A stretch of 64,000 nt of DNA from Prado023 sp963736425 (GCA_963736425.1 CAVTOX010000013.1:1-64000); one strand, 5' to 3'. Positions 27,555-37,921 are shown, counted from the stretch's first letter. Numbers and translations: made by a program. Notes: generated by a model from the letters alone, not told the origin.

Positions 27555-28943
27555 ATGGATTCCCCCGGCCCTGCGGCGCTGCCGCCGGGGGCAGCGGTGG
27601 ATCCGGTGACCCACGAGGTGACCTTCCGCGTCGACCTCGACACGCGCTGCACGCCACGTCGGGTCTGGTTCCACCTGCGTGACTTCGGCGCGGACCCCGA
27701 ATTCCACCTCGAGGGCGACCAGTGGGTGGCTCGCATCCCCCGGCCCCCCGTCGACCGGCTGGAGTACCTGCTCATCCTGGTGTGGGCAGATGGCAGCGAG
27801 TCGATGGTCCCCGACCCGGCGAACCCGAATCGGGTCCGCACCGTGTTCGGCGACAAGTCCGTCGTGGAGTTCCCGGGCTACGCGCGGCCGTGGTGGCTGT
27901 CGGTGGCCGATGCCGCCGACGCCCAGGCGCGCAGGGACGCCGAGGCGGAGGCCGCCGTTGTCCGGCGCTCTGCGATGACCGGACGGCCACGCAGCCGCCC
28001 GCGACGTGCGGCTGGAGCCAGCGCGGGCACGCCGGGACTGGTGGCAGTGTCACGGCCCTCGACGCTGGCCGACGAGGAGCAGGACGCCCACGAGCGATCG
28101 CTGGCCGAGGGGGTGTCCTCGGTGCGGGTGCGTCCCCCCTACCGAGGTACCGACGAGCGGATCCGACGGTCTCCCGCAGCCCACAGCCACCCGGCTGGGG
28201 CGCTGGTCGTCGATCCCGGGACGGCCGAGGTCCTCGACCCGGAGGCGGAGGTGGCCGTCGTCGGGCAGCTCCACGTCCCTGCCGACTCGACTCCGGACGA
28301 GTCGCTGCCCCTGCTCGTCGTGCATGACGGGCCCGAGTACGCCGACCTCGCCCAGCTGCTGCGCTATGTGACGACCCTGGCGCGAGTCGAGCCCGCCCTG
28401 CGCTGCCGCGTCCTTCTGCTCCAACCGATCGACCGCGACCGCAGCTACTCGGCCTCCCCCGCCTATGCCCGCGCCCTGGCCACCCGGATGCTCCCCAAGG
28501 TCACCGACGCGGTGACCACCGCAGGCCGACCCGTGGGGGTGGGGGCGAGCCTGGGTGGGCTGGCGATGCTGCACGCGGCCAGCAGCTACCCGGGCACCTT
28601 TTCCGGAGTGTTCAGCCAGTCCGGGTCGTTCTTCCGGCCGCGCACCGATGGGATGGAGCGCGGCTACCGCCACTACAACCGGATCGTGCGCTTCGTCGAC
28701 GACATCGACGCTGCCCCCCAGCGCCTCGCGGACCTCCACGTGACGATGACGTGTGGGACCGGCGAGGAGAACCTGGCCAACAACCGGTCGCTGACCCGCA
28801 GGCTGATGCGGCAGGGCGTGCCGACGCAGCTGATCGAGAATCCGGACGGACACAACTACACCGGATGGCGCGACTGCCTGGACCCCGGACTGCGACTGTT
28901 GCTGCGCGCGGCGTGGGGCCGGACGGGCAACACCCCCGACTGA
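27555..28943 (+). CDS. Enterochelin-esterase-like alpha/beta hydrolase
   Basis: 462 residues. The N-terminal 110 residues form an E-set/immunoglobulin-like domain (VTFRVDLDTRCTPRRVWFHLRDF) like that of Fes-type esterases. A basic, low-complexity linker follows at about 125-220, then a catalytic hydrolase domain with LLVVHDGPEYADL, the nucleophile elbow GASLGG near residue 334, and PDGHNYTGWRD near 435 with the His. It lacks a signal peptide. It leads an apparent operon with a second esterase (gap 17 nt) and an ATP-grasp ligase (gap 67 nt). Its true substrate is unknown; iron-siderophore hydrolysis is one possibility, but no siderophore genes are nearby. Confidence 0.8.
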   Translation: MDSPGPAALPPGAAVDPVTHEVTFRVDLDTRCTPRRVWFHLRDFGADPEFHLEGDQWVARIPRPPVDRLEYLLILVWADGSESMVPDPANPNRVRTVFGDKSVVEFPGYARPWWLSVADAADAQARRDAEAEAAVVRRSAMTGRPRSRPRRAAGASAGTPGLVAVSRPSTLADEEQDAHERSLAEGVSSVRVRPPYRGTDERIRRSPAAHSHPAGALVVDPGTAEVLDPEAEVAVVGQLHVPADSTPDESLPLLVVHDGPEYADLAQLLRYVTTLARVEPALRCRVLLLQPIDRDRSYSASPAYARALATRMLPKVTDAVTTAGRPVGVGASLGGLAMLHAASSYPGTFSGVFSQSGSFFRPRTDGMERGYRHYNRIVRFVDDIDAAPQRLADLHVTMTCGTGEENLANNRSLTRRLMRQGVPTQLIENPDGHNYTGWRDCLDPGLRLLLRAAWGRTGNTPD

Positions 28944-28960
28944 CGCGACAGACTGCGCGC

Positions 28961-29704
28961 ATGCGGCGCGATGAGTGGCAGGTCTGGTCCCCCACACTCG
29001 GGGCCTCGGGTCACGTCGTGGCCTACGGCCACTGGGGAACCCCCGTGCTCTACTTCCCCTGCGAGGGCGGAAGCGCCTACGACATGGAGGATCACGGGAT
29101 CATCCACGTCCTGGCTCCCGCGATCGAGGCTGGGCGGATCAAGGTCTACGCCGTCGACGCCAACGACCACGCGTCCTGGTCCAACACGTCGATCCCCAGC
29201 GAGGAGCGGGCCCGGCGCCACGACGCGTACCACGCGTGGATCACCGACCAGGTGGCCAGCGCGATCCACAACGACTGCGGCGGCTGGGTGCCGATCGTGA
29301 CCGCGGGGGCGAGCATGGGCGCCTTCCACGCGGTGAACCTCGCACTGCGCCGGGCGGACCTCTTCCCGCGTGCCGTCGGGATGTCGGGCAACTACGACCC
29401 GGGCAGCTGGCATGCGTGGGGCGAGATGGGCGACGCCCTGTACTTCAACAACCCAGCCGCCTACGTGCCCAACCTGTACGGGGACCATCTGGACTGGCTG
29501 CGCAGTCGCGTGTTCATCCAGCTGGTCGTCGGCTCGGGGGCGTTCGAGGAGCACCCGACCCGGGCGCTGCCCTCGTCGTGGGCGCTGGCCCAGGCCCTGT
29601 GGGACAAGGGCATCCCGTGCGACCTGGATGTCTGGGGCACCGACACCCCGCACGACTGGCCGTCGTGGCAGCGCATGGCCGTCACGCACCTCGCAGCCCT
29701 CTGA
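28961..29704 (+). CDS. Esterase-family alpha/beta hydrolase
   Basis: 247 residues of the putative esterase (PF00756-like) fold. The nucleophile elbow GASMGA is at about 116-121, and a GHWGTPVLYFPCEGG opening places the oxyanion strand. The C-terminal DTPHDWPSWQR supplies a likely His. No signal peptide. It starts 17 nt after the first esterase and precedes an ATP-grasp gene. Its association with a ligase suggests removal of an ester or peptide from a ligase product. Confidence 0.8.
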   Translation: MRRDEWQVWSPTLGASGHVVAYGHWGTPVLYFPCEGGSAYDMEDHGIIHVLAPAIEAGRIKVYAVDANDHASWSNTSIPSEERARRHDAYHAWITDQVASAIHNDCGGWVPIVTAGASMGAFHAVNLALRRADLFPRAVGMSGNYDPGSWHAWGEMGDALYFNNPAAYVPNLYGDHLDWLRSRVFIQLVVGSGAFEEHPTRALPSSWALAQALWDKGIPCDLDVWGTDTPHDWPSWQRMAVTHLAAL

Positions 29705-29771
29705 CCGTCTCCCGACCCGAACCCGCCGACCGAGCCAGACCACCCGACCACCCAACCCCTCGGAGGACACG

Positions 29772-31061
29772 ATGGACGCCACGACCCGCTCCCACCTCGT
29801 GGGTCTGCTCCTGGGCACCGAGAACGACTGGCCGGTGGCCTTCGAGTCCCTCGTGCGCGCCCTCGGCCCGATCCCTGACGCCCATGGGACCAACCACGAG
29901 ATCGTGACCGAGCGCACCACCATCGAGCCGTTCAACCTGCGTGACAAGCCGCGGCAGGAGCTGGTGATCGACCGACTGGCCTACTGGTACTACGTGCCGC
30001 GGGAGTGGCTGAAGAAGGTCGCCCTGATGGACGACGTGTACCTGCTGAACAGCCCGTTCACGTTCCAGTCGATGGAGAAGCACTCGGCCTACTGCGCCAT
30101 GATGCGCCTCGGGATGAAGATCCCTGAGACCGTCCTGGTGCCCTACAAGAACCCGCTGGACCACGCCAAGTACGCCTACACCGCCGAGCGGTACAACCTC
30201 CCGTTCGACCTCGCTGCGCTGGCCGCGCCGGTGGGCTACCCGATGTACATGAAGCCCTTCGACGGCGGGGGCTGGCGTGGGGTCTCGCGCATCGACACCC
30301 AGGCCGACCTGTTCCGCGCGTACGACGACTCCGGCGAGATGCTCATGCACCTGCAGGCAGCCGAGCCCCACGATGTGTTCGCCCGCTCGCTGTCGATCGG
30401 GCCCGAGACGATGGTCATGCACTTCCTGCCCGACCAGCCGATGCACGCCCGCTACGCCGTGGACCACGACTTCCTGTCCCCGCAGGCCGGCGACGAGTGC
30501 ATCACGATCAACCGGACCGTCAACGCCTTCTTCAAGTGGGAGTTCAACTCCTGCGAGATGCTGGTCAAGCGCGGCACGGACGGCCAGCCCGATCAGGTGT
30601 ACCCGATCGACTACGCCAACGCCTGCCCCGACGTGGCCGTCACCTCGCTGCACTACTACTTCCCGTGGGCGATGAAGGCGCTGGTGAAGTGGAGCGCCTA
30701 CTGCCTGGTGACAGAACGGCCCACCACGGTGGACATGCAGTCCTCGCGGTACAACGCGATCGCCGACCGCGACGACCTGAGCTACGAGGAGAAGCTCGCC
30801 GGCTACCGCAAGCTGGCCGACGAGTACTTCGAGGCCGACCGGTACTACGACTGGTGCGACTCCCGGCTGCGCAACTTCGACCAGATCGCCCTGGAGTGGT
30901 TCACCGGGCCCGAGATGGACGCGGTGATCGTCGACACCGTGCGGGCGACGTTCCCCCCGCACGAGCACGACCAGTTCATCGAGCACTACCGGGGGCTGGT
31001 CGCCCTGTGGTGCCGCGATGAGGCGGCCCGGCTGTCCTCAGGCCAGTTCGTCCACCGGTAG
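29772..31061 (+). CDS. ATP-grasp domain protein of unknown specificity
   Basis: 429 residues. The ATP-grasp core is visible: YPMYMKPFDGGGWRGVSRI at about 156-174 carries the nucleotide-binding Lys and Gly-rich loop. FKWEFNSCEMLV and VYPIDYANACPD near 255-285 hold the metal-binding acidic and Asn residues. Such enzymes form amide or ester bonds through an acyl-phosphate. The N-terminal and C-terminal Trp/Tyr-rich helical regions are unfamiliar. GGAGGACACG precedes the ATG. It is third in the operon after two esterases. Its 3' end overlaps the convergent Abhydrolase_9 gene by 24 nt. Confidence 0.8.
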   Translation: MDATTRSHLVGLLLGTENDWPVAFESLVRALGPIPDAHGTNHEIVTERTTIEPFNLRDKPRQELVIDRLAYWYYVPREWLKKVALMDDVYLLNSPFTFQSMEKHSAYCAMMRLGMKIPETVLVPYKNPLDHAKYAYTAERYNLPFDLAALAAPVGYPMYMKPFDGGGWRGVSRIDTQADLFRAYDDSGEMLMHLQAAEPHDVFARSLSIGPETMVMHFLPDQPMHARYAVDHDFLSPQAGDECITINRTVNAFFKWEFNSCEMLVKRGTDGQPDQVYPIDYANACPDVAVTSLHYYFPWAMKALVKWSAYCLVTERPTTVDMQSSRYNAIADRDDLSYEEKLAGYRKLADEYFEADRYYDWCDSRLRNFDQIALEWFTGPEMDAVIVDTVRATFPPHEHDQFIEHYRGLVALWCRDEAARLSSGQFVHR

Positions 31062-33113
31062 CGGCTCGGCGGGTAGGGGCACAACCGGCCTGGTCGTGTC
31101 GCCGCGTGCCAACTCGGCGGCGGTCAGCCCATCGAGGTCCATCGAGTCGGTGTCCTGGCCCCATCGGGCGAACTGCGCCCTGACCGCGTCGCGGGCGGAG
31201 GCGAAGCGGGAGGCGACCATCCGCCGGGTCGCCCACTCGCGCTCGTTGTCGCGCAGGGCCGCCTCGATGCGCTCGGCCTGCTCGTCGGTGGCGGGCAGGA
31301 CGTAGGTGCGCTGGACGGCCTCGCGCAGCTCGATCCGGTAGTCGTGACCCAGGCGGACGAACTGCCCCGGCTTGGAGTTCATGCCGTTCTTCAGGTCGAT
31401 CAGCGTGATGATGAAGGTGATCACCGGCCGGAAGGCCGTCTCCCGTGGGACGCCGGGCGGGCGGGTCTCAGGCGGCCCCATCCACCAGGGGGCGCGCACC
31501 AGTGCGGCGTAGTCGAACTTGTTGATCGGGTCGTCGTGGTGCACGACCATCACGTGCCGCGCGGACTCGGGGAGGTCGGCGATCTCGCTGGCCTGCGAGA
31601 CCAGCCCGATCAGGCCCTTCGGATCGGTCAGGGTCCGTTCGGAGAACCACTTCACCCAGAGCGACGTGCGGAACGGCGTGCCGAGATAGAGGCCCCGTTC
31701 GGCGCCGAGCTCCTCGAAGCGCTGCGTCCCTCCGGCCGCGACATCGAGAGCCACCTCGGCGCCCAGGCTCTCGCCGAACTGCACGACCCGCGGCCGGCTG
31801 CCCTCGGGCATCGCCGCGATCCGGTCGCGGATTCCGGCCAGGATCAGCTCCTGCTGGGCCTCGCCCTCGCGGGTCTCCTTGAGGGCCAGCGCGCTGGGCA
31901 CCAGGGCGTACTGCGGGACGACGATCGCGCAGTCGCCCCGGGTCAGGTACTCCACGGCCTCGGCGAACGAGTAGTTGACGTAGCCGACCCCCGTGGGCGC
32001 GGCCACCACGATGAGTGAGCGCTCGAAGCCGCCCAGCCGCTCGAGCTCCGCCAGGGCGATCTTGGCCCGATCCTGCGCCGTCGAGGCGCTGGCGAAGCCG
32101 GCGACGGCCCGCACCGGCGACTTCGCCGGTTCCCCCATCACCGCCGTGATCTGCTCGGGGGTCAGGGCCATCAGGACGAAGCGCCGGCCCTCCTTGCCGA
32201 TGGCGTCGAACGCCACGACGCTGTTCGGCCCGGCGGTGACGTGCGGGTTGGTGGGCGCGTCGGGGTAGGCGGGCTCGACGACGTCATCAGCGCGCAACAC
32301 GTGCCAGCGGACCCGGTTGAGCAGGACGCCCCCCGTCACGGCCAGCAGGGTGGCAGCCGCGACGTGCCCGACCAGCGGGGTCACCGGGTTGGCCGGTCGC
32401 CCCATCAGCTTCGACACCAGGATCGGGGTCCCTTCGGCGATGCCGAACTGGGCGCCCGCCAGGGCGACCAACCCGCCCGCGACCGCCCCGCCCATGGCCA
32501 CGGACCGGCCCAGCTGCTTCGGATTGCGCTCGACGACCACGGCCTTGCGCTCAGCTGCGCGCCCCTCGCCGTGCTTCTTCGCGCGCACGTTGCGAAGGGC
32601 GACGGTGAGCCCGCCCATCGCCGCACCGAACGACCCCGCGATCACGAGGTTCACGGGCAGGGCACGCGCGCCGACCACATGGTCGAGAATCCGGTCCGAG
32701 CCCACGACCAGTGCCCCGGCGACCGCCCCGACGGTCACCACGCGCGCCACGGATTGGGCGGTGGCCAGCGGCAGGGCGACGCTGTGGTCGTCGGGAACCG
32801 CAGCAATGACGGCGATCCCCCCCGCGGCGACGATCGCCGATGCGGCCAGCGCGATGTTCTCCGGGTTCCCCCCCTGCCGGTTGTTCACGATGATCTCCGA
32901 GACCGCCTCCGCGATCGACAGCCCCAGGGCGGAGAAGCCCAGTGCGTAGGCCGCCGTGGCCCCGGTGATCATCGCCTGGTCGGTGGTCGAGCGGGGCAGC
33001 AGCCCACGGGCGAAGGAGGGGCCGACGCTGGCCACGGCCGTCGCGACGCCTGTGCGCAGCGCGAGGTAGCGCCGCTCCCGGACGAACGTCCATGCGGGCT
33101 TGACCTCAACCAT
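31038..33113 (-). CDS. Membrane-anchored alpha/beta hydrolase (Abhydrolase_9 type)
   Basis: 691 residues. The N-terminal 280 residues are hydrophobic, with about six to seven helices. The C-terminal cytosolic or extracytosolic half is a hydrolase with nucleophile elbow FGESLGAEV near residue 447 and a conserved LGTPFR motif. This two-part layout is that of actinobacterial Abhydrolase_9/Abhydrolase_9_N proteins, for which no substrate is established. The ATG is preceded by GGAGGTCC. It stands alone, head-to-head with nothing close by, and overlaps the ATP-grasp gene at its 3' end. Confidence 0.85.
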   Translation of the reverse strand: MVEVKPAWTFVRERRYLALRTGVATAVASVGPSFARGLLPRSTTDQAMITGATAAYALGFSALGLSIAEAVSEIIVNNRQGGNPENIALAASAIVAAGGIAVIAAVPDDHSVALPLATAQSVARVVTVGAVAGALVVGSDRILDHVVGARALPVNLVIAGSFGAAMGGLTVALRNVRAKKHGEGRAAERKAVVVERNPKQLGRSVAMGGAVAGGLVALAGAQFGIAEGTPILVSKLMGRPANPVTPLVGHVAAATLLAVTGGVLLNRVRWHVLRADDVVEPAYPDAPTNPHVTAGPNSVVAFDAIGKEGRRFVLMALTPEQITAVMGEPAKSPVRAVAGFASASTAQDRAKIALAELERLGGFERSLIVVAAPTGVGYVNYSFAEAVEYLTRGDCAIVVPQYALVPSALALKETREGEAQQELILAGIRDRIAAMPEGSRPRVVQFGESLGAEVALDVAAGGTQRFEELGAERGLYLGTPFRTSLWVKWFSERTLTDPKGLIGLVSQASEIADLPESARHVMVVHHDDPINKFDYAALVRAPWWMGPPETRPPGVPRETAFRPVITFIITLIDLKNGMNSKPGQFVRLGHDYRIELREAVQRTYVLPATDEQAERIEAALRDNEREWATRRMVASRFASARDAVRAQFARWGQDTDSMDLDGLTAAELARGDTTRPVVPLPAEPLPVDELA

Positions 33114-33185
33114 CGATGGACCTCCTGGACGGGGCGGGCACGGCGCTGGCCATGCTAGGCCACGGCCGGCGCGAAGGGGCCGCGT

Positions 33186-33911
33186 TCAGGAGGTGACGAC
33201 CATCGCCACCGCGAGGTACTGCACCAGGTAGGCCGCGATCGTGAAGGCGTGGAAGAGCTCGTGGAAGCCGAACCATTCCGGGTACGGGTTCGGCTTCTTG
33301 CGGGCGTAGACCACGCCGCCGATCGAGTAGAGCACGCCCCCGATGGCCAGCAGGGCGACGGTGGTGGCCCCCAGGTCGCGGTAGAAGGCGGGGAGGAAGA
33401 AGATCGCGACCCACCCCAGAGCAAGGTAGGAGCCGGTCACCAGCCAGCGCGGTGCCGACGTCCAGGCGACGCGGACGATCAGTCCGACGAGGGCGATCCC
33501 CCAGACCAGCGCGAGGATGGTCCACCGAAGTGCTGCCGAGGGGAGCGCGGCGGCGAACGGGGTGTAGGAGCCGGCGATGAACAGGTAGATGTTGGCGTGG
33601 TCGAGCTTGTGCAGGAAGTCGTTCACCCGCGCCGAGCCAGCTCCCAGGTGGTAGGCGGCACTGACCCCGAACAGAAGGACGGTCGTGAGAACGTAGACGG
33701 CCACTGCCAGGCGCAGGCTCATCGTGGGCGTGATCACCATCAGGATCAGGCCGAGGATGAACGCCAGGGGCGCAGCACCGAAGTGCAGCCAACCGCGCAG
33801 CCGCGGCTTCAGGGCGGCGACCCCGTGGACCGGCGAGTCGCCCGCGTGCACCCCAGCGGCCGCGTCAGGATCCATCGGCCCAGTGTGGGCGCTCAGGGGG
33901 CCACCAGTCAT
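33186..33911 (-). CDS. Hemolysin III / PAQR-family membrane protein
   Basis: 241 residues with seven membrane helices. Conserved HlyIII/PAQR positions are present: SAAYHLGAG, LDHANIYLFIAGSYTPF and FHELFHAFTIAAY, which provide the Asp/His zinc-site residues. Bacterial members (TrhA) affect membrane lipid homeostasis; the haemolysin label is historical. The start at 33911 is chosen because GGAGGAG lies 6 nt upstream; the open frame continues to 34067 without a better site. Confidence 0.88.
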   Translation of the reverse strand: MTGGPLSAHTGPMDPDAAAGVHAGDSPVHGVAALKPRLRGWLHFGAAPLAFILGLILMVITPTMSLRLAVAVYVLTTVLLFGVSAAYHLGAGSARVNDFLHKLDHANIYLFIAGSYTPFAAALPSAALRWTILALVWGIALVGLIVRVAWTSAPRWLVTGSYLALGWVAIFFLPAFYRDLGATTVALLAIGGVLYSIGGVVYARKKPNPYPEWFGFHELFHAFTIAAYLVQYLAVAMVVTS

Positions 33912-34101
33912 CGCGAACTCCTCCCCGGGCGCCACGGGCACCGTCTCACGGTCAAGGATCCCAGCGTAAGTTACGGTCGCGTAGGTTCCCAAATCCGCCC
34001 GCTCGCGCGAAACAACCTGGCGGGAAGTTGCTCCTTGTGAAGCAACGATCCACCAGGTTGTCCGCATTCAGCCTGCTCAGCGGGTCGACGGGGGGCTTGA
34101 G

Positions 34102-34473
34102 CTATTGGGCCAACTCACGCTGCAGCGCCGCCATGGCCCCGTGCGGCACCGGGTGGTCCGCACGACCTCCCGCGGGGGCCGCGGCCGACACCCCGGCCCG
34201 GAGATCGGACTCCATCGCCCGACGGGCAGCTGCCGGAACGCGGACCGGCGCCGGCACGGCTGCCGGGGCCGGGCACCTGGCGGCGAACCGACCCCCGCGG
34301 CACCCTCTGGCCGATGTGGAGCGCACCACCGGAGCTGGGTCAGGAGCAACCATCGACGACACCTGATGTCGAGGGACCATGCTCGGTGCTGCGGAAACCG
34401 TCGTGGCCCCTGCGAGCCCGACGAGCATCAGGCATGACGAGGCGACTGCGATTCTGTTGAGCGTGCGATTCAT
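34102..34473 (-). CDS. Small secreted protein
   Basis: 123 residues. It has a clear signal peptide: two Arg in MNRTLNRI, a hydrophobic core ASSCLMLVGLAGATTV, and a likely SAA cleavage near residue 29. The mature part is Pro/Ala/Arg-rich with two Cys in CRGGRFAARC, which could form a disulfide. GGAAGG lies 7 nt before the ATG. The high-Ala, low-complexity mature region gives no family match. A plus-strand ORF over the same bases is a shadow. Confidence 0.6.
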   Translation of the reverse strand: MNRTLNRIAVASSCLMLVGLAGATTVSAAPSMVPRHQVSSMVAPDPAPVVRSTSARGCRGGRFAARCPAPAAVPAPVRVPAAARRAMESDLRAGVSAAAPAGGRADHPVPHGAMAALQRELAQ

Positions 34474-34607
34474 CGAGGTGCCTTCCAGGACGGACCGGTG
34501 GATGAACTGATGACCCACCGTCGCCCTGCAGCCGTCCTCGCCGCATCAGGGGTTCCCCTAGTCACGCAACGGAATCCGTAGCCGTGCTTCGGGGCAGTCC
34601 CCGCTGC

Positions 34608-34613
34608 TAACGT
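34608..34613 (+). promoter_or_regulatory. Leaderless -10 hexamer of the LuxR-type gene
   Basis: TAACGT followed by 6 nt and ATG at 34620; no ribosome site is present. Confidence 0.45.
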
Positions 34614-34619
34614 CCTGCC

Positions 34620-37290
34620 ATGCTCGTCGGTCGCGACGGGGAGATCAGGCTCGTCGGGGCGGCCCTGCAGCGCGCCCGGAACGACGAGGCCACGGTGCTG
34701 CGCATCAGCGGCGACCCCGGCATCGGCAAGACCGCCCTCCTGGACGTCGCGGGGGCCGCGGCCACCGGATCCGGGATGACGGTGGTCCGATTCAACGCGA
34801 TCGAGTCGGAGTCGGGCATCCCCTCCTCCGCACTGGACCTGATGCTGGAACTCCTGGGTCGGGGCAACGCGGCGTCGACCTCCCCCGCCACACTCCTCGA
34901 GGCCGTGTCCAACGCGTGCCGCCCGGGCCCGCTGGCCCTACTCGTCGACGACCTCCAGTGGCTCGATGACCGGTCGATGACGGCATTGGCCTTCGCGTGC
35001 AGACGCCTGCTGGCCGACCCCGTCGCGGTCCTGCTCGCGTGTCGGACCGCCGCTGCACGCGACACGCCCTTCGACTCCTTCCCTCAGATCCACCTCGAGC
35101 CCCTGACGATCGCGCAGTCGATCCAGGTGCTGGGGACGTCCGCGCCGGAGATGCCGACCGACGTCGCCCACCAGGTCGCCCTCGAGCTCGCGGGCGTGCC
35201 CCTCGCACTGGTCGGGGTGCGGGATCTGCTCTCGCCCGAGGAGTTGGCGGGCAGGGCGCCGCTGCCCTCCCCGGTCCCGGTGGACCACGACGTGCAGGTG
35301 CGCTACGCGCAGGGGTGGGAGACCCTCGACGACGACGGGAAGCGGGCGCTGACCCTTCTGGCCGCCGACGACACGGCCGACCCGACCGTCATCGTGGCCG
35401 GGCTCCTGGAGCTCGGCCTGGACGTGGAGTCCCTGCTCCCGGCGGAGCGTCGAGGACTGGTACGCCTTGACCGGGTCCCGCGCTTCGTGCACCCGCTGGC
35501 CCGTGCTGCCGTCCACGGCGCCGCCCCGGCCCAGTGGAGCCGGGAGTCGCATGCCGCCCTCGGGGCGGTCCTGCGCACACGGCGCGACGTCCGGGGGCTG
35601 CGCCACCGGGCGCTGGGTTCAGCAGGTCCGGACGAGGAGATCGCCGCGGAGCTGGAGGTGTCTGCCACCTGGCTGGCGATCGATGCACCTGGGCGAGCGA
35701 GCCTGCTGGCCCAGCTCAGCGCGGACCTGTCGCCCCACCCGGCGGACCGCCAACGCCGGCTCCTGCAGGCGGCCGAGACCTGCTCGGACTCGGAGAACGC
35801 GTTGCGCCTGGCGACCCAGGTGCTCGCAGGCGGCCCCGACCCGAACCTGCGCGCCCGGGCGACCTTCGTGGTCGCCGACAACCTCCACGGCGCCGACCCG
35901 ACCACACTGATCCGGCTGCTCAACGGGGTGGACCGCGAGCACGTGGATCCCGCCCTTGCCACCGAGCTCCTCGGCCGACTGACATGGACGGCGATGGAGA
36001 ACGCCGACCTCGCCCTGCTCGACCGGCTGATCACAGCGATGAGCGCCTCATACCGGGGCGACGACTGGGTCCTGCTCTCGGCGATGGGCAGCGCCCTGAT
36101 GTTCCTCGGCCGCAATGGGCCCGCAGTCCAGGCACTGCGCCGCGCCGAGCAGCTCAGCGCGGGCCTCGATCCGACCTCCATGTCCACCGACCTGCTGACC
36201 GGTTGGGCGGTGATCCCCGGATGGCTCGGCGAGGACGACGCCACGGCGCGCTCCCGTTTCCGGCGCATGGACCAACTGTTGCGCACCCGCTCCCGACCGA
36301 TCGACCAGGTGTACGCGGACTTCTTCGGCGCGGAGCGGGTCCGGCGCGAGGGCGGCTGGGACCGCGCGATCTCACTGCTCACCCATGAGATCTCCGTCCT
36401 GCACGCGCTGGGATACCCCGAGGGGGTCGACGAGGCACGGCTCGCGGGGCTGCACGCGTACCGCGGCGACGAGGAGGCGGCCCAGAGCCACATCTCCGCC
36501 TCCCAGCTGGCCTTCGCCCGGCGGCCGTCTCCCTGGCTCGAGCTGTGGGTCACCCAGGCTCGCGGTGCGCTTGCCCTCACGATGGGTCGCCCGGAGGAGG
36601 CCGTCGGGGTACTGGCCTCGATGCGCGCCGTCCCGTTCCTCGGACGTGGGTGCCGCGACGCAGTGGTCGTCGGACTGGTCGACCTCGTGGAGTCGCTGGT
36701 GGAGATGGGCGACCGACGTGCCGCTGCCGATGTCACCGATGAGATCGAGGGGCGGACACGGGGCCTCGTGGACCCATTGGGCAGGGCGCTGGTCGCCCGG
36801 TGCCGCGCACTGACCCAACCTGCCGACGCGGACGCGCTGCTCACCCATGCCCTGGAGGAGCTCGATCGCACCGCGGAGGTCTTCGAGCAGGCCCGCACGC
36901 ACCTGCACCTCGGAGAGCACCTGCGCCGCACCCGCAGACGTCGCCTCTCGCGGACCCACCTCTCGGCCGCGTACGAGGCCTTCACCTACCTGGGGGCGCG
37001 GCCCTGGGCTGCCCGTGCGCACCGGGAGCTGATCGCCTCGGGGGAGCGGGCAGACTCCCCGCGATCCCGTGCTGGATACCAGCGACGCCGAGTTGACACC
37101 CCAGGAGCTCAGGGTGGCCCTCGAGGTGGCCCGCGGGCTGTCCAACGCGCAGGTCGGTGGCGTGCTGTTCCTCTCCGCGAAGACGGTCGAGTTCCATCTC
37201 GGGAAGGTCTACCGGAAGCTGGGCGTCCGCTCCCGCGGTGGCCTGGCGCAGGCCCTGGGCAGCCGCGGCCTGCTCGACATCGGCGGCTGA
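34620..37290 (+). CDS. LAL-type LuxR transcriptional regulator, interrupted by a frameshift
   Basis: A frame-corrected protein of about 889 residues. An N-terminal AAA-type ATPase has Walker A GDPGIGKTAL at about 31-40 and Walker B LALLVDDLQWLD near 103-114. A long helical repeat middle region follows. A C-terminal LuxR helix-turn-helix has ELTPQELRVALEVARGLSN and SAKTVEFHLGKVYRKL. This is the MalT/LAL architecture, usually ATP- and ligand-gated activators. The frame breaks at 37040-37044 in a run of five G; with four G the HTH joins the sensor. Targets are unknown; the adjacent deaminase is a candidate. Large size is normal for the family. Confidence 0.85.
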
Positions 37291-37333
37291 GCCCGACGGC
37301 GTAGGGTCGATCCCGAGCCGAGGGGAGGCCCGG

Positions 37334-37909
37334 ATGCTTCCGACGACATTGACCGTGCGCCTGCCGATCTGGGTGAACGACGTGGATCACCCGCACCTCT
37401 GGGCCAACCTGACCGATCGGATGCAGTTCGTCCTCGACCTGGCGATGCGCAACGTCGACCAGGGCACGGGCGGGCCGTTCGCCGCTGCCGTGTTCGAGCA
37501 GGCGTCCGGGCGACTGATCTCGGTCGGGGTCAACCGAGTGGTGCCGGAGAACTCCAGCCTGGCCCACGCGGAGGTGCTCGCAATCGGGCTGGCCCAGGCG
37601 TCCCTGGGCACCTACGACCTCGGAGGGTCAGGACGGCCGCGACTCCAGCTGGTCAGCAGCAGCCAGATGTGCGCGATGTGCCTGGGTGCGGTCGTGTGGT
37701 CCGGGGTGGGCGAGGTGGTGTACTCCACGACCTCCGGCGATGTCATCGCCACAGTGGGGTTCGACGAGGGGCCGACGCCGCCCGACTACTCCCACCAGCT
37801 GGCACACCGCGGCATCACTGTCGTGGCCGGGATCATGCGCGACGAGGGCCTCCGGGTGCTGCGACGCTATGTGGAATCCGGCGGCGTCGTCTACAACGCC
37901 CACCACTGA
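37334..37909 (+). CDS. Nucleoside deaminase-family protein
   Basis: 191 residues of the cytidine-deaminase-like fold. The zinc site is AHAEVLAIG (His-Ala-Glu, near residue 77) and CAMCLGAVVW (two Cys separated by two residues, near 115). The size and sequence are closest in style to guanine deaminase/tRNA-adenosine-deaminase-like bacterial proteins, but the substrate cannot be fixed. AGGGGAGG precedes the ATG by about 5 nt. It is separated by 43 nt from the LuxR-type regulator and by 12 nt from the DUF1294 gene, suggesting one transcript. Confidence 0.8.
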   Translation: MLPTTLTVRLPIWVNDVDHPHLWANLTDRMQFVLDLAMRNVDQGTGGPFAAAVFEQASGRLISVGVNRVVPENSSLAHAEVLAIGLAQASLGTYDLGGSGRPRLQLVSSSQMCAMCLGAVVWSGVGEVVYSTTSGDVIATVGFDEGPTPPDYSHQLAHRGITVVAGIMRDEGLRVLRRYVESGGVVYNAHH

Positions 37910-37921
37910 AGGGCCCTGGTC

